Source: Pleionea sp052032335 (GTDB taxonomy: Bacteria > Pseudomonadota > Gammaproteobacteria > Enterobacterales > Kangiellaceae). From it: 64,000 nt of DNA. The position numbers and the translations under genes were made by a program. Every line of letters starts with the position of its first letter. Position 1 is the first letter of the stretch. Below, one piece after another: positions 35,187 to 44,042 of this stretch. Below the pieces are notes generated by a model that was not told the origin of the DNA, made no database searches, and was given only the letters and a program-made list of their open reading frames with translations. Location: NCBI GenBank assembly GCA_052032335.1, contig JBPEWV010000179.1:10498-74497 (forward strand). The letters run 5' to 3'.

Positions 35187-36023
35187 TTAGTAACCTTTAA
35201 TGGTGTAATCGACGGTAAACTCGATGTCTTCGATTCGGTGCAGTAACGACTCGATGCGACCATCATCGTGCAGGGTGAGGTAGCGATACCCAGGGCTCTC
35301 GTCGCCTGCTGAAAAGTCTTCCGAGCCAGGCTTGAACTGGACGCAAGTAGACGGTGTAGAAATTAGCTGAACGCCCTGTTCTTCGCCATTAAAATCTTGA
35401 TGCACATGTCCCCACAAAAAACAGGTTCTTGAAGCGTGACCTTTCACTGCAGCAAACAATGCATCGGCATTTTTAATGCCTAAATTATCCAGCCAGTCGC
35501 TGCCGACTTTCACGGGCTGATGGTGCATGACAACGAGCAAATGGCGCTCCGGGTATTCCTTGACGGCGTCCTTCACCAGATTCAGTTGCTGCTCCGATAA
35601 ATTGCCGTACACTTTGCCTGGCACCGATGTATCCAGCAAGATAATCTGCCAATTGCCCGCCAAAATTCGTTTGTGAGCGAAAATATTATGACCTTTGAGG
35701 CACTGCGCCATAACTTCTGGCGAATCGTGATTGCCCGGTACCCAGAAGGTGGGTGCATTGAGCTGTTGCATTTTTTCAGCAATATAGACATAGGAGTTCT
35801 CGGAAGCATCCTGCGACAGGTCACCCGTGGCCAAATACAGATCCGGCGCCAACTCTTCTTTTTGAACGCGTTTTAGCACGGCTTCGAAACTGTGGCGCGT
35901 ATCTAACCCCAATAATTTACCGTTCTCGTCGGAAAAAATATGGCTATCTGTCAATTGAATAACACGCACGCAATCAGTGCTTTGGGTGGTCAATTGTTTT
36001 GCTAAGGTTGCAACCGAGCTCAT
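35187..36023 (-). CDS. cpdA: 3',5'-cyclic-AMP phosphodiesterase CpdA
   Basis: CpdA hydrolyses cAMP and so tunes CRP-dependent transcription. The 278-residue metallophosphoesterase has all five metal motifs in order: LTDSHIF (D-x-H), ATGDLSQD (GD), VPGNHDSP (GNHD), VVMHHQP, and LWGHVHQDF (GHxH). It sits 9 bp after the DUF1249 gene, and downstream is parE, an order known in gammaproteobacteria (nudF-yqiB-cpdA-(yqiA)-parE). The YqiA esterase gene usually found between cpdA and parE is missing here. Confidence 0.95.
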   Translation of the reverse strand: MSSVATLAKQLTTQSTDCVRVIQLTDSHIFSDENGKLLGLDTRHSFEAVLKRVQKEELAPDLYLATGDLSQDASENSYVYIAEKMQQLNAPTFWVPGNHDSPEVMAQCLKGHNIFAHKRILAGNWQIILLDTSVPGKVYGNLSEQQLNLVKDAVKEYPERHLLVVMHHQPVKVGSDWLDNLGIKNADALFAAVKGHASRTCFLWGHVHQDFNGEEQGVQLISTPSTCVQFKPGSEDFSAGDESPGYRYLTLHDDGRIESLLHRIEDIEFTVDYTIKGY

Positions 36024-36032
36024 GAACCGCTT

Positions 36033-36539
36033 TTAATCCTCAGAGTAGGTGATTACCGGCACGGCAATCTTGTCGGCCGACGATTCAAAACATCGCTTCA
36101 AACATTGATGAAGCAATTCGTTTCGCTGAAATTTATCGTCGGGGTAGTGTTTAATTTGTCTAGGGTAAGGGTTGGCAGACTTCGGTGCGTGATTTCGATT
36201 TCGCTCCAGTACCTCTGCCATCTGGGCATCATGATACAAACGCACACGAAGCTTGATAGGGCTTACCCATTCACTTTTCACCAATTCAACCGTTAAATTT
36301 AACGTTGTGGTGTATTTCGCCTGCTCATCGACGTTTATAAGAAAAGGCAGAGCGACTTTTTCATCGTCGATCACTCCCAAATTGGCCAACGAGCGTTGCC
36401 CTTTGCTGATCGACTGCGATTGATTTTCAGAAAGTCGAAACAACCGCATCATCAACACATAGTTCATCTCACACTGAGCCATATACCCAGTAAGATCAGG
36501 AACATATTTACGTTTGATTCGGTCCATTGGATGCATCAT
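36033..36539 (-). CDS. DUF1249 family protein (YqiB)
   Basis: This 168-residue protein resembles E. coli YqiB: YVPDLTGYMAQCEMNYVLMM near the start, then TTLNLTVELVK and IKLRVRLYHDAQMAEVLE, followed by YPRQIKHYPDDKFQRNELLHQ. The family has no assigned function; it is regularly found between nudF and cpdA. Met1, Met2 or Met5 could be the start and none has a clear ribosome-binding site; family members usually start nearer Met5. Confidence 0.88.
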   Translation of the reverse strand: MMHPMDRIKRKYVPDLTGYMAQCEMNYVLMMRLFRLSENQSQSISKGQRSLANLGVIDDEKVALPFLINVDEQAKYTTTLNLTVELVKSEWVSPIKLRVRLYHDAQMAEVLERNRNHAPKSANPYPRQIKHYPDDKFQRNELLHQCLKRCFESSADKIAVPVITYSED

Positions 36540-36620
36540 TTAACCGTTTAATACTATTTACTCTAGCTTATTTTGCTCGATATATAAGGCTTCTATGCCC
36601 AATTTTCATCAACGATATCA

Positions 36621-37238
36621 TTAATTAGCTTGTAATTGTGACTGATTTAACATCAGCCACTGAACGCCAATGATTGCCATAGCATTATTCAGTTTGCCCT
36701 GCTTGAGCCAGTCGTATGCCGTTTCAAAGCTCAATTTATGCACTTTGATGTCTTCATGTTCGTGCTCCAGGCCTCCAAAGTCGTCCACCGAGTCGGCATC
36801 CACCAGGCCACAAAATAAGTAGAAGTCTTCATCAGAACCACCGGGACTGACCCAATAGTGATGCATCGGAATCAATTTTACCGGGACGCACCCGGCTTCT
36901 TCCTCTGACTCGCGAACCGCGACTTCTTCCGGCTTTTCGCCAGGCTCGACTATTCCGGCGACCAATTCAATTAACCAGGGATTCTCAGCACCAGCGGCGG
37001 CAGCTCCGGCCCGAAATTGCTCCACCAGAATGATCAGTTGCTTCACTGGATCGACCAATAGTACCCCTACTGCTGTTCCGCGCAGGAAAACTTCGCGATT
37101 AACTCCGGTTAACGGACTGCCTTGAAACCGATCGTACTCAAATACAAATCGCTTCACTTTGAAGAACCCGTCATGCAGCATCGAGCTGTCTGAGACTGAG
37201 AAGGTTAGCGGCGCTTCTGCGCCTGAATTATTCGACAT
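36621..37238 (-). CDS. nudF: ADP-ribose pyrophosphatase (NudF)
   Basis: NudF cleaves ADP-ribose to AMP and ribose-5-phosphate. The 205-residue protein has the Nudix box starting GIVEPGEKPEEVAVRE and ending SEEEAG, with the EExE/REx2EE metal ligands, and the upstream strand VEQFRAGAAAAGAENPWLIE typical of the ADPRase subfamily. Downstream YWVSPGGSDEDFYLF fits too. It heads the nudF-yqiB-cpdA set on the minus strand. Confidence 0.95.
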   Translation of the reverse strand: MSNNSGAEAPLTFSVSDSSMLHDGFFKVKRFVFEYDRFQGSPLTGVNREVFLRGTAVGVLLVDPVKQLIILVEQFRAGAAAAGAENPWLIELVAGIVEPGEKPEEVAVRESEEEAGCVPVKLIPMHHYWVSPGGSDEDFYLFCGLVDADSVDDFGGLEHEHEDIKVHKLSFETAYDWLKQGKLNNAMAIIGVQWLMLNQSQLQAN

Positions 37239-37251
37239 AAATACGGCCTTG

Positions 37252-37269
37252 CAAATGCGATGGCATTTG
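37252..37269. repeat. Perfect inverted repeat in the nudF/PCMT intergenic region
   Basis: CAAATGC-GATG-GCATTTG is a perfect 7-bp inverted repeat 14 bp upstream of the nudF start. A TATAAT lies at 37294-37299 on the plus strand, upstream of the PCMT-like gene. It could be an operator shared by the divergent genes or a small mRNA hairpin; unproven. Confidence 0.55.
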
Positions 37270-37387
37270 TCTGCTAAACAGTTATACTGCGACTATAATC
37301 AGAAAGAGCTTGTGTCTCAAGAAGTTATACGCAGCAACGACGACCAGAACTTTGGCATAAGAACCGAGCAAATCGAATAACTAGAAT

Positions 37388-38044
37388 ATGATGAACACCG
37401 AAAAAGCCCGCTACAACATGATTGAGCAGCAAATCCGAACCTGGAATGTGTTCTCCCCTTCGGTGCTTAATTTAATGGCTAGCGTTCCAAGAGAGATTTT
37501 CGTTCCCAGCGATCAAAAATCACTCGCCTTCGCTGACTTATCGATAAAATTACCGCACAAACAGCAAATGTACGTGCCCAGAGAAGAAGCCAGAATGCTT
37601 CAGTCGCTGGATTTATCCCCCAGTGATAAAGTGCTCGAAATTGGCACTGGCACAGGCTTCACGACAGCGTTACTGGCTTCATTAGCCCAAAAAGTCGTCA
37701 CTGTAGACTGTTTCGAAGACTTCATCTCGCAAGCTGAAATTCATTTCAAACAACTGAATCTTCAAAATATCATTGCAGAAGTTGCTGACATCTCAACAGG
37801 GTGGCACCCTTCTGAACGATTCGATGCCATCGTTATCACTCCGGGAATTGCACGTCCGCCAAAAACGCTGATGTCGCAACTAAAACCCGGTGGCCGTTTA
37901 TTTTGTGTCGAAGGGCCAGCCGACAACCAATACGCCAAGCGCTATCGATACCACGAAGATAATGGTATTTTGCAAGAAACTCTATTTGAAATCAGCACTC
38001 CCAGATTAGTCGAAGAGCAGGCCGAAGAGACATTTGTGTTTTAA
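37388..38044 (+). CDS. Protein-L-isoaspartate O-methyltransferase family protein
   Basis: This is a SAM-dependent methyltransferase of 218 residues. SAM motif I is VLEIGTGTGFTTALLA at about 80-95, and the start (RYNMIEQQIRTW, VPREIFVP) is typical of the PCMT family. In true repair enzymes the region before motif I reads like LPIGHGQTIS; here it is LPHKQQMYVPREEARML, so the isoaspartate site is altered. Related divergent copies are found next to tolC in several gammaproteobacteria. A repair role is uncertain; another methylation target is possible. Confidence 0.85.
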   Translation: MMNTEKARYNMIEQQIRTWNVFSPSVLNLMASVPREIFVPSDQKSLAFADLSIKLPHKQQMYVPREEARMLQSLDLSPSDKVLEIGTGTGFTTALLASLAQKVVTVDCFEDFISQAEIHFKQLNLQNIIAEVADISTGWHPSERFDAIVITPGIARPPKTLMSQLKPGGRLFCVEGPADNQYAKRYRYHEDNGILQETLFEISTPRLVEEQAEETFVF

Positions 38045-38202
38045 GCTTTGGTTGACATTCAACATTCATTTACAATTCGAAATCACTCTTTGACATAATT
38101 TCGGGTAAGTTATTCATTAACCTAAAGACTAAAAAAGAACGTTCATAGACGAAGTGGGAATATCTTCCGATTACACCCGACTTTTAACGACGGAGATTCA
38201 TT

Positions 38203-39549
38203 TTGAAAAAGCAATTTAAATGGCTGACGGCCACGGGAATTATTTTGTCGACCAGTTTGCAGTCGGTGCTGGCTGCCGATACCGGCTTGTGGGAAGTGTA
38301 TCAACAAGCGACGCGAAATGACCCGACTATTTTAGCCAGTGAAATGGGGTTAAAAGCAACCGAAGAGCGTGTTGATCAAAGCTTTGCCGACTTACTTCCT
38401 TCGTTAGGAGCAAGGTATTCGCTCTCTAATAGTTCATCCGAAGGACAGCAAAACATTCAGCTTCCAGCGATTGAGTCAGATGCCGACTCCACAACGATAA
38501 GCGCTCAATTGACTCAGGTAATTTACGATCACAGAATTTGGAAAGGCCTTGATATCAGTAAAAAACGCGCTCTGAAAGCGGGCGTTGATCATAAAGCAAG
38601 CGAGCAAGATCTCATTATTCGTGTAGCAGAAGCTTACTTTAATGTGCTTGCCGCTCAAGACAGTGTCGAATTTTCGACTGCTGAAATGGAAGCCATTAAA
38701 CAAGAGCTAGAACAAACCAATCAAAAGTTTGAAGTCGGTTTAATAGCGATAACTGACGTACATGAAGCTCAGGCTCGATTTGATCAGGCAATGGCCGATA
38801 ATATTCGCGCGCAAAACACGCTGGATAATGCATTTGAAACACTTCGTGAAATCACGAATGAGTATTACGATAATTTAACACCGCTTCAAACTAAGTTTGC
38901 ACTTAGGTCACCGAAGCCCAATACCATTGACGAGTGGCTTAAACAGGCCGAACAAAATAACTTGGTGTTAGCAGCACGCAAAATCGACAAAGAAATTGCG
39001 CAGCAAACTATTAAGTTAAACTTCGCAGGACACTACCCAACACTTACATTGAGCGGCTCCTATCAAGATCAGGAAGAAGACTCTGAAATAGAAGGACTCG
39101 AGCAACCGACCTCGACCTTCGAGCGGACCAGCCTCAGTTTAAATGTTGATATCCCGATTTACTCAGGTGGAAAAACTCAATCAACAGTAAGAGAAGCGCA
39201 GCATTTGTTCCAGCAAGCAGTCCATAACATGGAAAGTGCACACCGCTCCGCAATCCGGCAGACTCGCAGCGCTTATCTGGGTATTCAAGCATCAATCAGC
39301 TCAGTAAAAGCTCTGGAGCAATCAACCATTTCAAGTCAGGCAGCTTTAGAGGCGACTCAGGCGGGCTTTGAAGTGGGAACCCGGACCATAGTCGATGTAT
39401 TAAACGCTACACGTACGGTTTACAACGCCAAACAAAATCTGGCGCGCGCTAAATACGACTACATCCTGAACACACTGAAGTTGAAACAGGCAGCAGGAAC
39501 TCTGTCAGAAAAAGACTTACGGCAGGTCGACGCTTTGCTTAAGAAATAA
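38203..39549 (+). CDS. tolC: TolC family outer-membrane channel
   Basis: TolC is the trimeric outer-membrane tunnel used by type I secretion and RND efflux. The 448-residue protein has a signal peptide (1-24, cut about VLA/ADT) and the two repeated OEP halves with long helices: the first ends in NVLAAQDSVEFSTAEMEAIK and the second contains ALEATQAGFEVGTRTIVDVL, the family's mirror motifs. The start is TTG at 38203, with GGAG at 38192-38195 in ideal position; no in-frame ATG exists before the signal peptide. A bidirectional terminator follows. Confidence 0.94.
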   Translation: MKKQFKWLTATGIILSTSLQSVLAADTGLWEVYQQATRNDPTILASEMGLKATEERVDQSFADLLPSLGARYSLSNSSSEGQQNIQLPAIESDADSTTISAQLTQVIYDHRIWKGLDISKKRALKAGVDHKASEQDLIIRVAEAYFNVLAAQDSVEFSTAEMEAIKQELEQTNQKFEVGLIAITDVHEAQARFDQAMADNIRAQNTLDNAFETLREITNEYYDNLTPLQTKFALRSPKPNTIDEWLKQAEQNNLVLAARKIDKEIAQQTIKLNFAGHYPTLTLSGSYQDQEEDSEIEGLEQPTSTFERTSLSLNVDIPIYSGGKTQSTVREAQHLFQQAVHNMESAHRSAIRQTRSAYLGIQASISSVKALEQSTISSQAALEATQAGFEVGTRTIVDVLNATRTVYNAKQNLARAKYDYILNTLKLKQAAGTLSEKDLRQVDALLKK

Positions 39550-39566
39550 CGCTTTACTGAAGAACA

Positions 39567-39596
39567 ATAAAAAAGCGGCGATTGCCGCTTTTTTAT
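39567..39596. terminator. Bidirectional terminator between tolC and waaA
   Basis: AAGCGGC-GATT-GCCGCTT flanked by A-runs on the left and T-runs on the right terminates both convergent genes. The waaA stop codon lies inside the T-run. Confidence 0.93.
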
Positions 39597-40870
39597 TGCC
39601 CGCCGTTCGGCAAGTACCGGTTCAGAATTTTTAACGTCTTTGTGACCGCGCCCCGATTGGACTCAACTACTGAAAGTCCGGCTTTCCCCATTAACTGACG
39701 CTTTTCTTCGCTTCTATGAAGCATCATTAAGGTTTCAGCTAAATCTTCTTCAGACACCAAAATTGCTGCTCCGGCTTGGGTCATATTTTTATAAACATCG
39801 GCAAAATTAAAAACGTTTTTACCAGATACCACAGGTTTCGACAAAGCGGCGGGCTCCAGTGGATTATGACCACCACGTTCAATGAGACTGCCTGCAACAA
39901 AGGCAACGTGAGCGGCTTTATAGCAATACATCATTTCACCCATGGAGTCGCAAACAAAAACATCAGAGTCAGCAGTGAAGCCTTCCGTTTGACTGCGACG
40001 GGCTACGTTGAAACCTCGCTGCTCAACCAATTCTGAAACAGAGTCAAATCGTTCCGGGTGCCGTGGCACCAAAATCAGTTTGGCATTGATTCCTTCTTCC
40101 AGTAGCGTCCGATGCGCAGCTAGTATCGGCTCATCTTCACCGGAATGGGTGCTGCCTGCCACCCATATGAACTCGGCATTATCCCAGGGCGCAAATATTT
40201 CATGAGTCTTAGAGTCGATATTGGCCGGAAGTTGCAAGTCGAACTTAATGCTTCCTGTGACCGCGACTTTATCTTCTGTCGCACCCAATTCAATAAATCG
40301 CTCAGCATCGCCTTGATTTTGACAGGCAAAACAGGAAACAGGCTTAATAAGCATACGATGAGTAGGAATCGGCAAATGAGCGTATCGATGTGCTGAACGC
40401 GCCGACAGTCGGGCATTAACCACCACCACGGGGACATTTTTTCGACGGCTGTAATGAATAAAGTTTGGCCACAACTCGGTTTCCATGATAACCGTAAGGC
40501 ACGGATTTATCTTTTTTAAGAAGCGATTGACCACCCAGGGTAAGTCATAAGGCGAGTAGAGGTGGGTGACCGAATCGCCCAACATCGAGTTGATGCGATC
40601 AGCACCGGTTGGCGTCGTTGTTGTCACCACAATAGCAAACTCGGGGTGCTCTTTCATCAAGCGTCGTATGATTGGAATCGCCGCCAACGACTCACCCACT
40701 GAGACCGCGTGCACCCAGATCGTTTTGCCCCGGTTTTCAAAAGAGAATAACCCAAAGTGCTCTTTCCAACGTTTCCGATACGCGGGAAACTGTCGCCCTT
40801 TGAGATACGAATTCATCAGCGCCATGGGCAACGCCAAAAAGAAAATTAAAGAATAAAATAAGCGAAACAC
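39593..40870 (-). CDS. waaA: 3-deoxy-D-manno-octulosonic acid transferase WaaA
   Basis: WaaA (KdtA) adds KDO to lipid IVA in lipopolysaccharide inner-core assembly. The 425-residue protein has an N-terminal membrane anchor (residues 2-18), the conserved WVHAVSVGESLAAIPIIRRL with the catalytic-region Glu, TTTTPTGADR, and the C-terminal GT-B motif GSLIERGGHNPLEPAALSKPV. The order tolC-waaA is convergent. Confidence 0.96.
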   Translation of the reverse strand: MFRLFYSLIFFLALPMALMNSYLKGRQFPAYRKRWKEHFGLFSFENRGKTIWVHAVSVGESLAAIPIIRRLMKEHPEFAIVVTTTTPTGADRINSMLGDSVTHLYSPYDLPWVVNRFLKKINPCLTVIMETELWPNFIHYSRRKNVPVVVVNARLSARSAHRYAHLPIPTHRMLIKPVSCFACQNQGDAERFIELGATEDKVAVTGSIKFDLQLPANIDSKTHEIFAPWDNAEFIWVAGSTHSGEDEPILAAHRTLLEEGINAKLILVPRHPERFDSVSELVEQRGFNVARRSQTEGFTADSDVFVCDSMGEMMYCYKAAHVAFVAGSLIERGGHNPLEPAALSKPVVSGKNVFNFADVYKNMTQAGAAILVSEEDLAETLMMLHRSEEKRQLMGKAGLSVVESNRGAVTKTLKILNRYLPNGGQ

Positions 40871-40972
40871 CAGCTTTCCATTTCGTTTTTTATTAATTTT
40901 AACATAGCTAATGACTATAGTAGACTCAAGAGACCAACTAAACGCTCATAAGCCAACCAATAAGGAAGATTC

Positions 40973-41620
40973 ATGGAGTTTCCTGCGGCCTACAGTTTTG
41001 AAATTTTACTCACCATTGCAATCGTATTTGGCGGCTTGAGCATTATCTACGTATTTGCAGTATTTAAAGCGTTGCGCCGGCTTCGACTTATTAAAGTAGG
41101 CATGAGAGTGACACTATTGCTCATTTTTATACCGATGACGATTTTAAGCAGTGGCGTTATTCTAGGCTTACAAGGCTATCAAACATTAACTCATGAATCC
41201 CTTATCGCTGAAGTTATTGTTGAGCCTTACGGACCACAAGAGTTTCAGGCCGTCTTGGAATATCCCGATGGGACCATGGAGAGCTACCTGTTGAAAGGCG
41301 ACGAAGTACAAATTGATGCCAATATCATCAAATGGCAACCATTCGCCAACATCTTCGGGTTGCACACTCACTTTGAACTGACGCGTATTTCAGGTCGTTA
41401 TTCTGACGTAGATGACGCACGAAAAAACCGGGCTTCGGCCCATTCGTTAAGCAAAGAAAAGCTGGTCGATTTGGTTAAATTGAGATTGAAAAATGAATCC
41501 ATGCGATTGTTAATGGATGCAGAATACGGTTCAGCAACGTTTTTACCGGCGAATCGGCCGGCAACTTACGAACTTCGACTGTCGACATCCGGTCTCCTGT
41601 TGCGAAAAAAAGAGGCTTAA
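40973..41620 (+). CDS. Hypothetical inner-membrane protein
   Basis: The 215-residue protein has two N-terminal membrane segments (about 9-30 and 45-65) and a periplasmic or cytoplasmic C-terminal domain. I do not recognise a family; LEYPDGTMESYLLKGDEVQIDANIIKW-like beta-rich sequence follows the helices. Its stop directly abuts the stop of rnfH on the other strand with no gap. AAGGAAG lies before the ATG. Confidence 0.8.
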   Translation: MEFPAAYSFEILLTIAIVFGGLSIIYVFAVFKALRRLRLIKVGMRVTLLLIFIPMTILSSGVILGLQGYQTLTHESLIAEVIVEPYGPQEFQAVLEYPDGTMESYLLKGDEVQIDANIIKWQPFANIFGLHTHFELTRISGRYSDVDDARKNRASAHSLSKEKLVDLVKLRLKNESMRLLMDAEYGSATFLPANRPATYELRLSTSGLLLRKKEA

Positions 41621-41902
41621 CTACTTTTGTTTCTTTTTCTGTTCAGCTTTGCGTCGACGCACTTCTTTCGGATCGGCGATCAGTGGCCGATAAATCTCAA
41701 CGCGATCGAATTCTCTTAATACGGTCGACAAACTCGTAGGCTTACTAAAAATACCAACTTTATTACTGTTTAAGTCGATCTCCGGAAATTGCTGCAATAG
41801 CTTTGATTGCTGGATCGCTTGCTCAACCGTGGTCCCCTCTTCTACATCCAGAGCAATCAATTCTTGTTGTTCAGGCAACGCATAGACCACCTCAACTTTC
41901 AT
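41621..41902 (-). CDS. rnfH: RnfH family ubiquitin-like protein
   Basis: RnfH (RatB) is a small beta-grasp protein; its role is unknown. The 93 residues have MKVEVVYALPEQQELIALDV, the KVGIFSK strand, and VEIYRPLIADPKEVRRRKAE, the family's end signature. I chose the ATG at 41902, which overlaps the ratA stop (TGATG), so translation is coupled; a GTG one codon earlier is also in frame. Confidence 0.93.
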   Translation of the reverse strand: MKVEVVYALPEQQELIALDVEEGTTVEQAIQQSKLLQQFPEIDLNSNKVGIFSKPTSLSTVLREFDRVEIYRPLIADPKEVRRRKAEQKKKQK

Positions 41903-42339
41903 CACGCGGCTCCGTACAGTACTTTAGCTCGTTTAATGAATGCTTGCATCATGGATTCTGCGATCGTCTTAAACGCTTTACCGAAGGCCATCGCAACCAA
42001 GCGGCTTTTGAATTCAAACTCTAATGAAAACTCAATTCTACATGCGCCTTCATCGAGCGGGATAAAGTTCCAGATGCCGATTAAATAGTCGAATGGGCCG
42101 TCCAACAACTTCATGGAAATCTGCTCATTGGTTTTTAATTCATTTTCTGTTGTAAAGGCATTTGAAAAACCGGACTTAGATACGTGCAACCGGGCAACCA
42201 TCCTATTTTCATCGGATTCAATCACCTCCGATTGACTGCAACCATCAATAAACTCAGGGTATTTATCAACATCGTTTACCAGGCGATACATTTGCTCTGC
42301 TGAGTAGCCGACAATGGCTGACTTTTCAATTTTGGACAT
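41902..42339 (-). CDS. ratA: RatA family SRPBCC/START protein
   Basis: RatA was described in E. coli as blocking 70S assembly by binding the 50S subunit; its eukaryotic relative COQ10 binds ubiquinone. The 145-residue START-like protein has SAIVGYSAEQMYRLVNDVDKY, then FANAFT-like strands, and GKAFKTIAESMMQAFIKRAK at the C-terminus. The ratA-rnfH operon divergent from smpB is the usual arrangement. Confidence 0.94.
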   Translation of the reverse strand: MSKIEKSAIVGYSAEQMYRLVNDVDKYPEFIDGCSQSEVIESDENRMVARLHVSKSGFSNAFTTENELKTNEQISMKLLDGPFDYLIGIWNFIPLDEGACRIEFSLEFEFKSRLVAMAFGKAFKTIAESMMQAFIKRAKVLYGAA

Positions 42340-42369
42340 CTTTTTACCGAAATCAATAGCTTTTTCTTG

Positions 42370-42378
42370 ATTATATCA
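42370..42378 (-). promoter_or_regulatory. Extended -10 promoter of ratA-rnfH
   Basis: Read on the minus strand, TGATATAAT combines TGN with a perfect TATAAT, 31 bases before the ratA ATG. Extended -10 promoters need little -35 match, and none is obvious here. Confidence 0.6.
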
Positions 42379-42451
42379 TTATTCGATTGCTCGCTTCACA
42401 TCGACCGCCAGCTGGGTCTCATGCGAAGCATTCTGCGTTTGCGAATTAAGG

Positions 42452-42480
42452 TTTAAGCCTCGAGACAGGCAACGTATAAT
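42452..42480 (+). promoter_or_regulatory. Promoter of smpB
   Basis: TATAAT at 42475-42480 is preceded 17 bases upstream by TTTAAG, a weak -35. Transcription would start near 42487, about 19 bases before the smpB ATG, with AGAGTGAG as ribosome-binding site. Confidence 0.55.
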
Positions 42481-42505
42481 ATCGGTTCCAACAGAGAGTG
42501 AGATT

Positions 42506-42976
42506 ATGGCAAAGAAGAAAAAGCAACCCAGCAACGTTATCGCGCAAAACAAGAAAGCTCGTCACGATTACTTTATTGAAGATACGATGGAGGCTGGACT
42601 GGTGCTAGAGGGCTGGGAAGTAAAAAGCCTGAGAGAAGGTAAAGCCAACCTGTCAGAAAGTTACATTCACCTTAAAGATGGTGAAGCTTGGCTGTTAAAC
42701 TGCCATGTATCGCCATTACAGACGGTCTCGACCCACATTACAGCGAATCCCGTTCGTTATCGAAAGCTACTGTTGCATAATAGGGAGCTGGGCAAGTTAT
42801 TTGGCGCACAACAGAAGCAAGGCTATACCATAGTTGCATTAAAACTTTACTGGAAGAATAACTTGGTTAAACTTGAAATTGGCATGGCCAAAGGTAAAAA
42901 ACTCCATGACAAACGAGCAACCGAAAAAGAGCGAGAATGGAATCGAGCAAAACAACGTATGCTGAAAAGTAGCTAG
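42506..42976 (+). CDS. smpB: SsrA-binding protein SmpB
   Basis: SmpB carries tmRNA to stalled ribosomes in trans-translation. The 156-residue protein has the family order NKKARHDYFIEDTMEAGLVL, GWEVKSLREGKANL, YWKNNLVKLEIGMAKGKK and the basic tail LHDKRATEKEREWNRAKQRM that folds into the decoding centre. Its tmRNA partner gene (ssrA) is often near smpB but is not in this window. Confidence 0.97.
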   Translation: MAKKKKQPSNVIAQNKKARHDYFIEDTMEAGLVLEGWEVKSLREGKANLSESYIHLKDGEAWLLNCHVSPLQTVSTHITANPVRYRKLLLHNRELGKLFGAQQKQGYTIVALKLYWKNNLVKLEIGMAKGKKLHDKRATEKEREWNRAKQRMLKSS

Positions 42977-43002
42977 CTACAAAAGCCACGAGGTTAACAA
43001 CC

Positions 43003-44037
43003 ATGAGCAAGCGATACCTTAAGCTTTTATTAATAACCTCCTTCTTAGGTTTCCTGAGTGGTTGTGGCTTAATGAAACCCGCCGATCAACCCGCTCCCGT
43101 CAGCCAGGTAGGTAAGACCTCAGACAAATACGAAGTTGCTTTGAAAAAGTTAGAGACGGGCAACGTTTCAGAAGCAAAAGTATTACTCGAATCACTGAAT
43201 CCAACTAACCCAGACTATACTTCCGCGCAAAGGCTGCTAGCGCAAATTAATGAGTCACCAGTTAAGCGTTATGGCAAACAATCGTTCCTCTACAAGGTAA
43301 AAGCTGGTGACACCTTTGGCGAGTTGGCAAAAAGGTTTTTAGGAAACTCGCTGGAATTTTTTGGGTTAGCTCGATACAACAATATTAAAAATCCACGGTC
43401 ATTAAGAATCGGACAAATAATAAAAATTCCCGGTAAAAAGCAGGCGCAACCTGTTCCACAAAAAATACAGAAAAATCCGGCTATTACGAACATAAATCAA
43501 CGCCTTAATCAAGGTGACTATAAAGAAGCGTTGCAATTACTCAATCAGCAAATTAAGAGTCCAAGTGACTTTAAAAAACATCGATTACTATTCCTAGAGG
43601 CGGAAGGTCAATTAATCAGCTCCATTTCTAATGAAACAGAGGCCGAAGACGCGATCAAGTTTATTGATTCATTAGAAAAGAATCGATATTTAGCCCCAAT
43701 ACAAACTATCAGGCAGAATCTTCGATACCTGTCATTGCTCTACCGAGCCCAAAATGCGTTATTTTTAGAACAAATCGAAAAAGCATACGATTATTATCAA
43801 GAGGCATTGAAAATAGAGGTGAAACAGCATCCTTTAAGTAATGAGGTGCAAACGGAACTGTCAGAAAAAATGCATCACAAAGCGGTACTTTACTATCGAA
43901 GTCAGGATTTGGAGAGGGCCATTCACCTCTGGGATCGCATTCTAAAAATAAACCCCAATCATGAATCGGCAAAAGCTTACTGGACGCGAGCGACCAAACT
44001 CAACGCCCAGTTGAAGAATATTGAACAAGAAGATTAA
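43003..44037 (+). CDS. LysM-domain lipoprotein with TPR-like repeats
   Basis: The 344-residue protein starts with a lipoprotein signal peptide; the lipobox LSGC puts the lipidated Cys at about residue 21. A LysM peptidoglycan-binding domain lies at about 100-145: YKVKAGDTFGELAKRFLG followed by SLRIGQIIKIPG. The C-terminal half has helical TPR-like repeats; the last, HLWDRILKINPNHESAKAYW, is a clear one. It is probably an outer-membrane lipoprotein tied to the cell wall. It follows smpB by 26 bp. The function is unknown. Confidence 0.85.
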   Translation: MSKRYLKLLLITSFLGFLSGCGLMKPADQPAPVSQVGKTSDKYEVALKKLETGNVSEAKVLLESLNPTNPDYTSAQRLLAQINESPVKRYGKQSFLYKVKAGDTFGELAKRFLGNSLEFFGLARYNNIKNPRSLRIGQIIKIPGKKQAQPVPQKIQKNPAITNINQRLNQGDYKEALQLLNQQIKSPSDFKKHRLLFLEAEGQLISSISNETEAEDAIKFIDSLEKNRYLAPIQTIRQNLRYLSLLYRAQNALFLEQIEKAYDYYQEALKIEVKQHPLSNEVQTELSEKMHHKAVLYYRSQDLERAIHLWDRILKINPNHESAKAYWTRATKLNAQLKNIEQED

Positions 44038-44042
44038 ACAGC

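Noticed and set aside
42340..42505. tmRNA gene (ssrA) beside smpB
   Set aside because: The gap is only 166 bp with two promoters in it, and the 26 bp after smpB is too short; no tRNA-like ends are visible.
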